Shown in pieces: positions 1 through 9,893 of a DNA stretch of 34,714 nucleotides. The notes beneath the pieces are model-generated. The model ran no database searches, had not been told where the DNA came from, and was given only the letters and a program-made list of their open reading frames with translations. Position numbers and translations under genes: made by a program. The DNA is taken from contig JAOPGA020000192.1 in the NCBI GenBank assembly GCA_026419775.2, positions 1 to 34,714 on the forward strand. Reading direction: 5' to 3'. The DNA is from Acrasis kona. Taxonomy: Eukaryota; Heterolobosea; Eutetramitea; Acrasida; Acrasidae. Positions within the stretch are counted from its first letter, which is position 1, and each line of letters begins with the position of its first letter.

Positions 1-19
1 ATACAATCAACATATAATA

Positions 20-79
20 CATACTCTACCTACTTCAAGACATTAAAATCAATCATCGGCTTGAAGCAGGTAGAGTATG
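20..79. repeat. 20-bp inverted repeat (hairpin)
   Basis: Arms at 20-39 and 60-79 pair at 19 of 20 positions (the mismatch is A32 against C67) around a 20-nt loop at 40-59. The stem is far longer than expected by chance in so short a span. It could be a small-RNA precursor-like hairpin or the end of a repeat element. No coding gene is seen around it. Confidence 0.7.
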
Positions 80-395
80 AAGCAAGTAGTATTCAGGATG
101 CCATCCTTTAAGGAATTAGAACCGACGCCTAACAAGCTTGAACAAGAGTTGTGCCTTTTAATAAAACATCATTCTATTTAATTTGCTTTTTATTATACAC
201 ACATCTAATTTTTGTACTATGTGTTGTCATCAAAAACACCTTGTCTTTACTTCTTTTTTTCCTTTCCGCATACTGTTTTTAATAGCTGTTTTTTACGAAA
301 AACATACCTACTTTTCTTACTTTGTTAGAATCAAACACAAAGGTCTGGAAAAATGTATGTGAAAATGGAATTGCACATTCAAAAAAGGTTGAATA

Positions 396-480
396 TTGCT
401 ATTTTTCATAGCAAAATGCACTACTTTTTTGCTATGTTTTGGGCTTAAAATCAATGCAACATAGATGAAAAAAGTACTAC
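396..480. repeat. Nested and alternative inverted repeats
   Basis: TTGCTAT at 396-402 pairs with ATAGCAA at 408-414 over a 5-nt loop. The same ATAGCAAAA (408-416) can instead pair with TTTTGCTAT at 427-435. A larger imperfect inverted repeat pairs the CACTAC-T6-CTATGTT segment (about 419-438) with the AACATAG-A6-GTACTAC segment (about 458-480). The stretch 1-650 otherwise shows no convincing gene; short open frames there lack recognisable content. Confidence 0.45.
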
Positions 481-652
481 TTTCAAAATCACAGGGTCTC
501 ACACGAAAGTCCTGCAGAATTGTCAAGTGAGGAACCGCCAAATCCGATTTATTAAAGTATTGGTCAACTCTTTTGGTTGTTGAGAATGGTGTATGTATTA
601 ATTGTTAATAATGAATGCACAGTATACCTCTGTTCAAGTTTAGGCGGAAATA

Positions 653-1130
653 ATGAATTTTTATTCTACAGTTATTCTTTGTGACGACCGTAGGGAATCT
701 CAAGTAGACAACCCTCATGACGTTGCACTCGCGTCAGATGATATCCAACACCTGCAACTGCTCATAGATGCATCTACAAGAAGCCATACAGGTACAGGTC
801 CAGAAATCAATGCATACAAACCTTCCTCAGCAACTCCCATGGACTCAGTCAAGTTGCTCTGTTTCTTAAAACTACCCTAACGGGCTGGTTAATCTTACGC
901 CCATCGACATCAATACCCGCGGAAACTCCGCAAACAAATATAAAATCGTTTCTACAAATGCTTCAACAATCAGTTGGGGAAAGCGTCTCAAGTTAGACAG
1001 AAGATCAAGAGCCCCAACAGCTCCTCTATTCCATAATAGTTGACTGTATACAAATACTTAGAAAGATGGAGGTTGACATTCGCAGATGACGCAAATATGC
1101 TACCACTCCTAGACTTTGTAAAGTGAAATA
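653..1130 (+). mobile_element. Possible decayed LINE reverse-transcriptase fragment
   Basis: A short open frame from 653 to 880 contains ASDDIQHLQLLIDAS followed by GPEINAYK. This resembles the stretch of LINE-type reverse transcriptases that runs from the (Y/F)xDD box through a leucine-rich helix to the 'xLxIN..K' segment. About 200 nt further on another frame reads LERWRLTFADDA. These look like scraps of a non-LTR retroelement, but the matches are short and no endonuclease, poly(A) tail or target-site duplication was recognised. A chance match or an unrelated gene remnant is possible. Confidence 0.28.
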
Positions 1131-1183
1131 TACTTAATTCCCTCTTGATAACTAAAACATGACGCAAATATGCTACCACTCCT
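1086..1183. repeat. 25-nt exact direct repeat
   Basis: The same 25 nt (beginning ATGACGCAAATATG and ending CCACTCCT) occur at 1086-1110 and 1159-1183, flanking 48 nt of unrelated sequence. The second copy supplies the first ATG of the open frame that continues into the next gene, so the duplication probably lies in that gene's 5' leader rather than in its protein. The origin (local duplication or footprint of an insertion) cannot be told from here. Confidence 0.75.
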
Positions 1184-1242
1184 TGATGTCACTTGTGGAC
1201 ATCATTTACAAAATATTGATGATTAATGACAGCTTGTCAAAA

Positions 1243-1965
1243 ATGAGTAAAAAACCAACCGACGGCAGGACGTTTGTTCCATGGAAGAAGCACTCTTTCA
1301 TAGGAACCACTCCTAATATTTTTAATGGCAAGAATACGATCGGCTTCCGATATTGGATGTCGGCCAAAAATTTTTTTAAAGATGAAGTAGAATTATCAGA
1401 TTTTCTTCTGAAGGCACTAAACTACTTCATTATAGAGACTAAAGTGCCAAATGGTCTCTTGTCAGAGTATCTATCGTGTGCGAACTTTGACGCTAAATTC
1501 GTTGTGCAGAATTTCTTATTCTCACAAATCCAATCTGAGCTGAACCTTATTTCAGCCGAATATAGCCACAAGTACTATATCCTGATGAAGATAACAGAGG
1601 AGATAGTAAAAAATGCTGCAGAAGAGAAGCAAAGGCTTGAGGAAGAGAGGGAGGAAGAGAAGCAGAGGCTTGAGGAAGAGAGGGAGGAAGAGAAGGAGCA
1701 AGAGCGGCTACAGGTCGCAGAATTTAAACAGGATGATGATGTTACTCCTCGTATTTTTTTTGATGCATTAGCAAATAAAAATTACGAAGTAGTATGTTCT
1801 ATGCTGCTGCGCAATAAATGGTTCAGGAGGATTGTTGAAAAAGACCAATGGATCGAGATCGCAAATTCAGTCAATGTCGAAATGGCTGATCGATTCATTG
1901 ACATGTTCAGTGAGATAGAAAGGTATGATTGCCTTGAAATTTTAATTTTCAGATTGAATTATTAA
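1243..1965 (+). CDS. Unrecognised charged coiled-coil protein (240 aa)
   Basis: I do not recognise this family. The frame is open from ATG 1159, but the first 28 codons overlap a direct repeat and read poorly, so ATG 1243 (MSKKPTDG) is preferred; it gives 240 residues. The N-terminal ~130 residues look globular. A highly charged helix follows, built from an 11-residue unit EEKQRLEEERE repeated in tandem at DNA level (33-nt units at 1621-1653 and 1654-1686 plus a partial third). A predicted helical C-terminal domain follows. An AATAAA overlaps the TAA stop, which supports a real 3' end. No signal peptide or membrane segment is seen. It could be one exon of a larger gene, since upstream sequence is unassigned. 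Confidence 0.55.
   Translation: MSKKPTDGRTFVPWKKHSFIGTTPNIFNGKNTIGFRYWMSAKNFFKDEVELSDFLLKALNYFIIETKVPNGLLSEYLSCANFDAKFVVQNFLFSQIQSELNLISAEYSHKYYILMKITEEIVKNAAEEKQRLEEEREEEKQRLEEEREEEKEQERLQVAEFKQDDDVTPRIFFDALANKNYEVVCSMLLRNKWFRRIVEKDQWIEIANSVNVEMADRFIDMFSEIERYDCLEILIFRLNY
1621..1707 (+). repeat. 33-nt in-frame tandem repeat
   Basis: Two nearly identical 33-nt units (1621-1653 and 1654-1686, one base different) and a partial third encode the EEKQRLEEERE helix of the host gene. The near identity of the copies indicates recent slippage or unequal exchange. Confidence 0.8.
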
Positions 1966-2219
1966 ATAAAAAAGTTTTAAAACTCTTTTGCCTGTTACAA
2001 TTCGATATCGTCCTTCTCAAGTCAAATTAGCCAACTTGTTAAATGTTGGTTGTACTTCACCATGTACATATGGAACAAATATATATTGTTGTTGTTGGTT
2101 CATCTTTGTATCTTGGTGTTAGTGTCTTGATGCTGATGAAATCAATTGTTTTAGGAAAAATAAATTACAAATTATGAAAAATTCATTTATTATGGTCTGT
2201 ATTGCATTGTCAACATTGT

Positions 2220-2978
2220 TCAATTGTTGTATCTTGCAAATTGCGTGTCTAGAATATTATTTCTCACACTACTAAGGTAGTCAATCCCAGCTGCAGGTGC
2301 TGGTACAGCGGCCGGTGGTACATCATTACATCTCTTTAAGGTAACTATGTTACCGAACGAACCACGGTTGATGATGTAATGTAGTAGAACTAGTGCATGT
2401 GGCGGACCTGGAGCCACCCAAGGTGTCATTGCAACTCCTGGATACGAATTAGGTGCGTTATGACCAACACCATTATGCCACCTATCGCTCAAGCTCAAGT
2501 TAGTGTAGGTTCTTTTGTAAGGAGTGAAGCGAAATATAGGGTGGTTTGTATTCACAATATGAAGTAGCGTCATGTGGGTAAAACTTTGAAGAAAACTTGT
2601 ATAAAGCAGTATTCTCCTTGAGTTACTTGCGTTCGACACTTTCACCTTAATCATCCACGCCAGGGATCCTGCTGTTACGTCATTGTTTAGAAGTAAACCA
2701 CCTAAACGGTCCTTGTCCTTGAAGCTCAATGAAACTTGCGTTCTTTTTATTTTAATTATCCCATTTAGTTGAAAGTAGCTGGTTATGTCATAGACTTGAG
2801 CAACATTGTTCTCAGATGCATTCGTCATAAGGAAATAGAGCTTGGCTGATACTATTTGATTTGATTTGACATGCGACGTATCAATGTCATCCTCCCAATC
2901 ATAATCGCGTGACAGATCAATGTCATGTTCATAAGCAAAACTTGATGTGTCAACCAATGATGATGTGTCAGTATCCAT
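2220..2978 (-). CDS. Unrecognised 252-aa acidic-N-terminus protein
   Basis: A single uninterrupted frame from ATG at 2978 to the stop at 2220 encodes 252 residues. The first ~33 residues are very acidic and rich in D and S (MDTDTSSLVDTSS, then DWEDDIDTS). The middle has alternating hydrophobic strands suggesting a mainly beta fold. The C-terminal part is rich in G, P and A (VAPGPPHA, PPAAVPAPAAG). No signal peptide, membrane segment or catalytic motif was recognised. It lies 90 nt downstream of the gene starting at 3854 on the same strand, and the two may be functionally related, though nothing proves it. I cannot assign a family. Confidence 0.55.
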   Translation of the reverse strand: MDTDTSSLVDTSSFAYEHDIDLSRDYDWEDDIDTSHVKSNQIVSAKLYFLMTNASENNVAQVYDITSYFQLNGIIKIKRTQVSLSFKDKDRLGGLLLNNDVTAGSLAWMIKVKVSNASNSRRILLYTSFLQSFTHMTLLHIVNTNHPIFRFTPYKRTYTNLSLSDRWHNGVGHNAPNSYPGVAMTPWVAPGPPHALVLLHYIINRGSFGNIVTLKRCNDVPPAAVPAPAAGIDYLSSVRNNILDTQFARYNN

Positions 2979-3068
2979 GAATACAGGTATGCTTTGGATT
3001 TGTTAATAAAAAGTTAATGGGCGATAGTCGCTCGACTTAAAAGCAATTACAACCTCGCAATCTCAGAT

Positions 3069-3854
3069 TCATGCTCCTATCTTCCTCTGTTTCACGTCTT
3101 CAAGAGCATCTTTTACAGCATCAAGTCCCTTTACTTCAACCACTTGAAAAATTTCATAAACTGAATCGTCGTCTTCAATCTCAGTTAACTTGGAGTTCCA
3201 GTCTGAGGGAACTGGGGCATTTATTTTTGTGGTCATGTCATCAAACAATTGTTCTTGAAAGTTTGATCCAGAAGACAACAATTTTGCAGTAGCGTTGCTC
3301 CTTTGGATGACTCCATCATACTTTTGGGACTTTTCCTTGTATTTTTTACGGTACTCATCGTTGATTTTTTTTACGCCAGCACTGACTTCAGTCAATGATG
3401 ATGTCGTTTTGCTTGCAGTACTGATGAACTGTATCACCTTTGACAATATATGCAATGCCTTCTCTTCCAGGAATCTCATCTGGTAGTAGTTGTGACATTG
3501 ACCAGGCCAGTGGTCAAATGTCTTCTTGGTGGCTCTACACCTGTCTGTAGGTATAAACTCTGGTCTGGTGGTATGAAAGTGGTTGTTAACAACCAAGCAC
3601 AGCACGTCTCTCAATCCAACCAACTCTTCTAAATCATCTTCTTTATCAAATGTTACCCATTGAATAACATCCATTCTTTGCACAAATTTCCCACATGAAC
3701 CATCTGGAAGGCTGAACTTTTTACACGAAAACTCTATTAGTTCGTTTAAAAAGGCTTCTGCATTCTTTCCTGTTATGGTGTCATTCTTTTGAACACGCTT
3801 GCCAACTCTCGCCATAGTCTTGTATGTTTCTTCAATGCTGAGGAGTGATGTCAT
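3069..3854 (-). CDS. Unrecognised 261-aa helical protein
   Basis: One open frame from ATG at 3854 to the stop at 3069 encodes 261 residues. It is predicted mostly helical, with a Cys/His-bearing central part (NNHFHTTRPEF, DRCRATKKTF, HWPGQCHNYYQ) and a lysine-rich heptad-like stretch (KKINDEYRKKYKEKSQKYD) before an acidic C-terminal segment. No membrane span or signal peptide is visible. The Cys and His residues are too sparse to call a zinc finger. It sits head-to-tail with the 2220-2978 gene. Family unknown. Confidence 0.55.
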   Translation of the reverse strand: MTSLLSIEETYKTMARVGKRVQKNDTITGKNAEAFLNELIEFSCKKFSLPDGSCGKFVQRMDVIQWVTFDKEDDLEELVGLRDVLCLVVNNHFHTTRPEFIPTDRCRATKKTFDHWPGQCHNYYQMRFLEEKALHILSKVIQFISTASKTTSSLTEVSAGVKKINDEYRKKYKEKSQKYDGVIQRSNATAKLLSSGSNFQEQLFDDMTTKINAPVPSDWNSKLTEIEDDDSVYEIFQVVEVKGLDAVKDALEDVKQRKIGA

Positions 3855-4235
3855 TGTACTTTTCTTTCAATATCATTATAGTACAGTTTGTGATGAATTT
3901 GTACGAGTTGGATGACAACCTGTCACACAAATTAGGATACACTTCTCACCAATTATGATCAGCAACTTCATTTGGACTCTTTGGTTTTTATTTATCGACA
4001 ATACCGTTATGACCTCGACAAAAATTTGATGGAGAGTGAGCATAGCCAGTGAGAAGACAACATTACTCGTGTTCACTGACTCGAAGTTGTTGTCTTTAAA
4101 GGAAACCCAGGCATCCCAGAGTCAATTTAGTGTACATTGAAAAAATTGAGGAGTTTAATGTGACGTCGGAAAAAGACCTCAATCCGAAAAAGAATCAAAT
4201 GATGTGAAAAGGTTGTTTTATTGTGTTTAAAAATA
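3855..4235. other. Gene-free stretch
   Basis: Between the start of the gene ending at 3854 and the stop of the longin gene I see no supported gene. A 66-codon frame at 3876-4076 on the minus strand begins with a non-ATG codon and shows no recognisable domain. The stretch should hold the promoter of the 3069-3854 gene and, near 4204-4219, an AATAAA on the minus strand for the longin gene. Confidence 0.5.
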
Positions 4236-4799
4236 TTAACAAATTACGCAAGAACTTGGAACTACCTTCCTAACGTATTGAAGTAGAAGGTCAATGTCCT
4301 CCGGATTATCAAGTAAATCTTCAATGTCGTTGTTTTCTAATTGCTTGACGTCGCCAGGGTATTGTTGTAATCTTTCATTTCTAATTGCCGTTTCATCATT
4401 GTACTGATCCATGTACTTTTCTAAAAGATCACCAGTTAAATTCGTTGCTTTACCCTCTCCTTTTTCTAGTGTTAGCTCCTTGTAAGATCTGAGCACGTCT
4501 TCAACGAATGCAAAAGCCAACCTTTCGTTTGTGGCACTATCTGTTAACGCGAATACTATAACATCTCCGCTGATTTCTACGTGTATGTCGAACCTAAATA
4601 TAAATAAACCTTTAATAAGTGTTGTGTTCACTCACTCTGGGTGACTAAATGCTTTTCTAGTTTTTTTCTCTTGCTCTGGTATTCTTGTCATGATCTTTTG
4701 AATGAAGAGTAAATTTAGTGGTCTGTTGTTAACAGGTCGAGAGGCGACATAAGCATCAGGAAGGTTTAGGTTCGCCACCAAAGAAAACAGGATCGGCAT
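4236..4799 (-). CDS. Longin-domain R-SNARE-like protein lacking the zero-layer Arg
   Basis: Two exons, 4799-4636 and 4593-4236, separated by a 42-nt GTGAGT...TTTAG intron (4635-4594) that joins ...FSHPE to FDIHVEISG in frame, giving 173 residues. Residues 1-~95 match a longin domain of VAMP7/Ykt6 type (MPILFSLVA; IMTRIPEQ; FDIHVEISGDVIVFALTD; RLAFAFVEDV), which in known R-SNAREs controls vesicle targeting and fusion. Residues ~135-165 align with an R-SNARE helix, but where the central arginine is expected (xLDRGExI) there is LDNPEDI, so Asn151 replaces it and a proline follows. There is no transmembrane segment; the chain ends SSCVIC, a possible CAAX-like lipidation site as in Ykt6. ATG 4799 is preferred over 4853 because longin domains begin right at MPILF. 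It lies 69 nt after the LKR/SDH stop. Confidence 0.7.
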
Positions 4800-4868
4800 A
4801 TTTTTGTTGATTTTCTTGTAAAAAGTAAAAAAGGATTTTAGACAGAATCTCAAAGTGAAAAGATCAAT

Positions 4869-7787
4869 TTATAAAACTTGTTCAACAATCACGACTCCTT
4901 CCTTCTCAAGCTCCTTAAGCACATTTTCATAGAGTACCTTCTCATTAGGTCCGACCAAACCCTTGTTCTTGATCTGTCCTCTCAAAGTCATGACGCTAGC
5001 AATTGCAACTGGAAGACCAACAGTCAAAGAAGTAGCACTGGTCAAGTCATTTCCATAAACACACAAGGATGCAGTAATCTTTCTAATGTGACCACTTCTT
5101 TGTTTAATTTCAAATTCGTGCAACATGAAGATCATGTCCTTTTCACGTGGACCATAACTCAAGCGATCCTCTAATACCGCACATAAGGCATCAATAACTT
5201 TGAGGTTCTTGTCGACTTTCTCTTCCCATAAGCCCATATCCTTCATGCACCTGATAAAAGTAGAAACATCTTGTTCTGCACTTTCTCTTGCTTGGTTGAC
5301 CAAACTGCTCAAATAACCATCATCACCACTGGGCTCCGGTAATGAGTCCATGTACACTTGTAACAAGTTTTCAACAACTCCCTGTTCGCTTCCGTCGCCA
5401 GCACTCGGTAATTGAGCCAGAATCAAATCCTTCCACGCGACCTCCTTATGATCCTTGACCATGTCCCCAATCAATTCCTCGCTGGTAAGTTCCAACACTG
5501 CAAACATTCTAAACATTAGACAGAATTGAGGGAATCTCAAGGTGCCTCTCATAAATGTTTTCAAATGACTGCTATCGATGCCATAGTAATCAATATACTT
5601 TAGAGAATCACGATTCGGAATCATTTCAAAAGCAAAACCAGGATACTGCGACAGCTTCTTGTTGGCCATCATCAAGTATTTACCCGGAATTTGCACTTTA
5701 TTAGAATCATACAAAAACAATGCATCATTTCCAGCGGCTCTCAACACACCTTTCGGACTCCAACTAAACTTGTAGCCGAGCGCATTGTTAGAGTGGTCGG
5801 GCGACGGCAACGCTCCACAATAGCTCTTGAAGCTCACCAAAGAATCAAAATTCGAATCCAATCGCTCTCTCGACAAAATGTTCATGACGGTCAAATGATC
5901 GATTCCAGGATCCAAACCCATCTCGTTCAAAATCATGATTCCTGCTTGCTCAGCCTCTCGATGCAATTGTTTCATTTCTTCGCTCACGTAACTAGCGGTC
6001 ACCATGTCCGTCGATTCCTTGATGCATAATTTGGCGATCATCGGATGTAATGGAGCTGGCACCAAACTAATCACCAAATCATGTTGACGAATTAAACGTT
6101 GAAGGTATTCGGTTTCGTTGGTCACGTCCAATTCCACAAAATCACACTTTGATGTGTCCCTGTTAAATGTGTCCAAGTATTCCACGAACGATTGTTTGAT
6201 TGATTTCATGTTGATTCCCGCGATGGTCACCTTGTTGATTACGTCGGTGTTGCGTAACAAGTATTCGACGACGGGAGGCACCACGTATCCGCTTCCTAAT
6301 ATCATCACTCTCCTCTCGGCATGCGTCGGCCTTTCTAATTCCAATTGTTTTTCGTTTTGATTCCTCAACGTGTCAATGTATTTGTAGGGCGGCGTTAATT
6401 TTCCGTTGGCGGTGATGATTGATTTGTGTAATTGTGGGGGTAATTCGTCCATCATGTCTTGGTATTTGGATGGATATTTGCTCTTGGCCAACGGTGCTAC
6501 GAATGGGAGCAATGCATCTCCAAAGTAAGTCGAAGAGCTTCGTGGGAATTCTGCTGGCAGGTGGTCCACCGCTAACATTGCGACTCCATCTCCATGAACA
6601 ACGTTATCGTGTCGTTGACCCGACATGATGTCATATACGTACGTCGGGTCGCTGATGCTTGTCGACTTGACCAAAAACTCGATGCTTCCCTTGATGTCAC
6701 ATGAAATGTCGCCGACGGCAATTAATGGGAATTGATCCTTTTTGATTAGTTCCTTGGCTTGTTGATTGGAAATCAATCTTGGAAAATTATAATCCCAATA
6801 CATTCCGTTAAGAAGCACTCTGGTGTACGGAAGTACGTTCTTGTGGAAACTAGGTCCGTAGTTGTGTGGATTGGTGTAATAATCTTGCTTGTCGAATGAT
6901 TGAGATGGATCCTTTGGTTCGACCATGTCTTCGGCTTTGGCTACCATGATGTAAATTAATGAATTTTCTTCCCTTGTGAATTGATTGTTCTTCTTGCGAT
7001 CCCATAGCTCTTTTAATTCGTGACGATTGATTTTCTTGTGTGGAAATAATGTCAATAATTCTAAAATGCCAGACGAAACTGATCCGCTGCCGGTTATGGT
7101 AAATGTCATTGGGAATAGCTCTGGTGGAAATCCATATCTACGAATGTTGGGTCCTGCTGTTCGTATGGCATCTTTACAAATGTCTAGACTTGGATAATTC
7201 TTGCTCCAACCAAAGTTGATGAACTGCGTGCTGAATCCGTACTCTACCAATAATCTTTCACCAACAATGTGTAAGGTGTCAATGAGACCTGCATAGCCAG
7301 CAAATGGACCAAAACGTACTAATCTTTGACCCTTGTCGTCAACAATCCTCTCGTAGTCGACAAGGCGCACATTCTTTTCTAAAATGTCATCTAACATGGG
7401 CATGTTGGCTGGTTGTGCCTTGATTGTGTGCGAAAAACACACATATGTTTTATCTGGGATGAACAATTCGCGTGGGACCTCTTTTACTGCAAATATGGCA
7501 TCTGCTTCTGAAAGATCTTCCTGAATGATTGCACCACTCTCTTCGAATTCATAATCACTGTAGCATCTGGTGTTACTGGGCTGTACAATCACTTTCAGGT
7601 CTTCTTTAAAAATCTAGGTAGGTGGTTACAAAATGTACCGAAGACGATCACTTACTAATTCTCTGACGTGTTTGGGAGTTAAAGGAACTCTTCTCTCCCA
7701 ACAGTTCTTATCCTCTCTTCTGATACCGATTGTGGCATACAGCCTCTTATGTAGGGCTTGTGAACTTCTTCCCACAAAACGGAGCAT
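4869..7787 (-). CDS. AASS: Bifunctional lysine-ketoglutarate reductase / saccharopine dehydrogenase
   Basis: Two exons, 7787-7656 (44 codons) and 7613-4869, joined across a 42-nt intron (GTAAGT...CCTAG, 7655-7614); 958 residues, near the usual size of animal and plant AASS. It condenses lysine with 2-oxoglutarate to saccharopine and then splits that to glutamate and aminoadipate semialdehyde, the first two steps of mitochondrial lysine breakdown. The N-terminus MLRFVGRSSQALHKRLYA is Arg-rich without acids, like a mitochondrial presequence. The reductase half (about 20-470) carries HTIKAQ (106-111) and a TGSGSVSSG nucleotide loop (218-226). The dehydrogenase half starts near 478 with the Rossmann motif ILGSGYVVPP. 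The chain ends with the typical LTVGLPVAIA segment. A frame starting inside exon 2 uses GTG, so the spliced ATG start is much better. Fungi normally keep the two activities on separate proteins. Confidence 0.95.
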
Positions 7788-8234
7788 TCTATTAATTTTG
7801 ATTTAAAATATATCAGTTTATGTTGTAATTAAAGTAGTAGTTGAGTACTTCTATTTTTATAACAAGAATTAAAATCTTCAAATGGTTAAGCAGAAATACT
7901 TCTTGAAGTCTTGTTCAGGTTTTATTAGTTCTCAGAATATGGATAGTGAGTGGATATATATTGGATAGAGCATCTGATGTTGTACCTTCAGAAATCAGGT
8001 GATCACCAGATAACAGTAAATCATGCGGTGCTTTGATTGAGATTGAGCTATTTTTTTACCAATCTCATTGATTTAAGCTTGGCTGACTAACAAACTGGAT
8101 AAGTGATCATTGAAACTATCTTTTATTGTGTTCATTGACATCTTCCAATGTTCTTGAACTTTGGTTTTGAATTTTGAATATCTTGTTGTAAAGAGCCAAC
8201 TTTCTACCCCGAAATTCAAGGCAAACTTTTTCAC
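7788..8234. promoter_or_regulatory. Shared divergent promoter region
   Basis: A 447-nt AT-rich gap lies between two divergent starts (LKR/SDH on minus, CS-Sel1 gene on plus). It must contain both promoters. No TATA box or named factor site can be singled out with confidence, and no gene is seen. Confidence 0.5.
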
Positions 8235-9888
8235 ATGAACAGCATTCCATCATTTGAGTGGTCCTATAGCGCGACTTCAATCACAATCGCCGTCTTCTTA
8301 GTTAGACCAGTCGAAGACTCCGAAATCAACATCCAAGTTACTGCCTCACACTTGAAAGTAGTAGCCAACAAGGAGAAATTATTTGATGTAAGTTGTCAAA
8401 CAGGGCAATTCAATTAATGGTAATAGTTGGATCTTTCTTTCAAAACCGATCCAGATTCCTTTACTTGGGTAAACAAAGAAGATCAGATTAGAGTCACACT
8501 CGTCAACAAGAATAATGAAGAAATAACCTCTCCCGTCATTGCACCTCTCAGAATGAACCACGTACATTTAGAAAACTCGACCGTATGTTAATTCTTTTTT
8601 AATCCCACGCATCAACCATTAACAGGTAACAACCTTTGAGGAGGAAAACCCACCACTACAACTAGAATCACTAAGTGAATTCTTCAATGACGTCCGTGAT
8701 GATTTAATTACCTACAGCGACAAATTCTCCGTATATGCAAAAGAAAAGGAAAATGAACTTTTTGAAAGCAGCGACCTCACATCCATCCCAGTGGAAGAAA
8801 GATTAAGGTTAGCAGAGGAAAGATACCAACAAGCAGTGTCACATCCAGGATCTGACCTACAAGGAAAATTAAAGCTTTACAAAGAAGGTGCCGCTCTTGG
8901 TCACGTCAAGTGTAGATTAAACGTTGCAAAGATCCTACAAAGCAAACAGTCAACCGAACCAGATGCTCTAAAGAAGGCCTTTGACAATTATCTGGCAGCA
9001 GCCGTCGACAATCAGTCAGGCGTAGCTCTATTCACATTGGGTCGTGCATACCATCACGGAACACTTGGTGTCACTGCTGATCCAAACACATCAAAAATGC
9101 TTTACGTCAAGGGAGCCATCGTCGGCGATGCCAACTGCATGTACGAACTTGGTGAGATGGCAAGAGAGGAAGAAGACTTGGACAAGGCCATCGCATGGTG
9201 GCACTTGGCTTTGAACAGAGGAGATCCAAGAGCAGCCCAAGCGATCGGTGCACTACAACAAAATCCTGAGATTGCACACACATACTATGCATACGCACAT
9301 CAAGTGTCCGATACATATGCCATACCAGAAGAACTCATTCTTGCACTAGCAGGTCTCGCCGACAATGAAGATGATGCTGACTGGGAAGACGTTGGAGATG
9401 ATGCCGATGATGATTCTGAGGACGCCATCTTTAAGCGTGCATTAAGGAATTTGAGCGGAGGCGCAACCGCATCCACAGCGGACGAATTGGCTTTGGAAAG
9501 TTTATTGAATGAGTTCATGGGCGGAGGTGCATTACAAAAAACACAAAACTCGACTGTTACAATCGAAGAAGTACAAGAGGAACCAGTAGTGGTCCAACAA
9601 CCAACAGTCGTCAAGAAGCAAGTCGTCAAAACTGCACCAGCGCCAGCACCAGCAACAACGAGCGTTGCCAGACAAGTAGTTCCAGCACCCACAACAGTTT
9701 CCACCACAACAGTTGCTAATCCAAGTACATCCAGTAGAGTAGTTGAGGACTCAGTACCAGTCACAAGCGATCCAAACGTACCAAGCAAATTATGGAAGGT
9801 ATTAGAGTGGGGATTAACCGCCGGTATCATTGTAGGATCGGGAGTGCTTGTCCACACCATGATTAACAAATCATTTGGAAGAAGATAA
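8235..9888 (+). CDS. CS domain - Sel1 repeat - tail-anchored membrane protein
   Basis: Three exons, 8235-8387, 8427-8582 and 8626-9888, with introns of 39 and 43 nt (GTAAGT...ATAG, GTATGT...ACAG) that both keep frame; 523 residues. Residues 1-~100 look like a CS (p23/NudC-type) chaperone domain: FEWSYSATSITIAVFLVRPV, then INIQVTASHLKVVANKE, then FTWVNKEDQIRVTLVNKN. Residues ~160-330 hold Sel1/TPR-like units (AAALGHVKCRLNVAKIL-type, ALFTLGRAYHHG, CMYELGEMAREEEDLDKAIAWW). An acidic then V/P/T-rich low-complexity linker follows, and a single hydrophobic span (LTAGIIVGSGVLVHTMI) sits just before the basic C-terminus, so the protein is probably tail-anchored with its bulk in the cytosol. The role is inferred: a membrane-bound co-chaperone or adaptor. 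Its stop codon is 5 nt from the stop of the opposing gene. Confidence 0.8.
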
Positions 9889-9893
9889 AAAAA

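Noticed and set aside
317-541. Minus-strand frame of 74 codons
   Set aside because: Overlaps the nested inverted repeats, and its composition follows the AT-rich hairpins instead of a protein.
1040-1110. FADDA as a functional reverse-transcriptase active site
   Set aside because: Only a few residues match and surrounding frames are short; kept only as part of a low-confidence fragment.
3876-4076. Minus-strand frame of 66 codons
   Set aside because: Starts with GTG, no domain, and lies in promoter-like sequence.
9300-9869. 189-codon minus-strand frame inside the CS-Sel1 gene
   Set aside because: Antisense of a V/P/T-rich coding stretch; the plus-strand gene has introns, domains and a membrane anchor supporting it.
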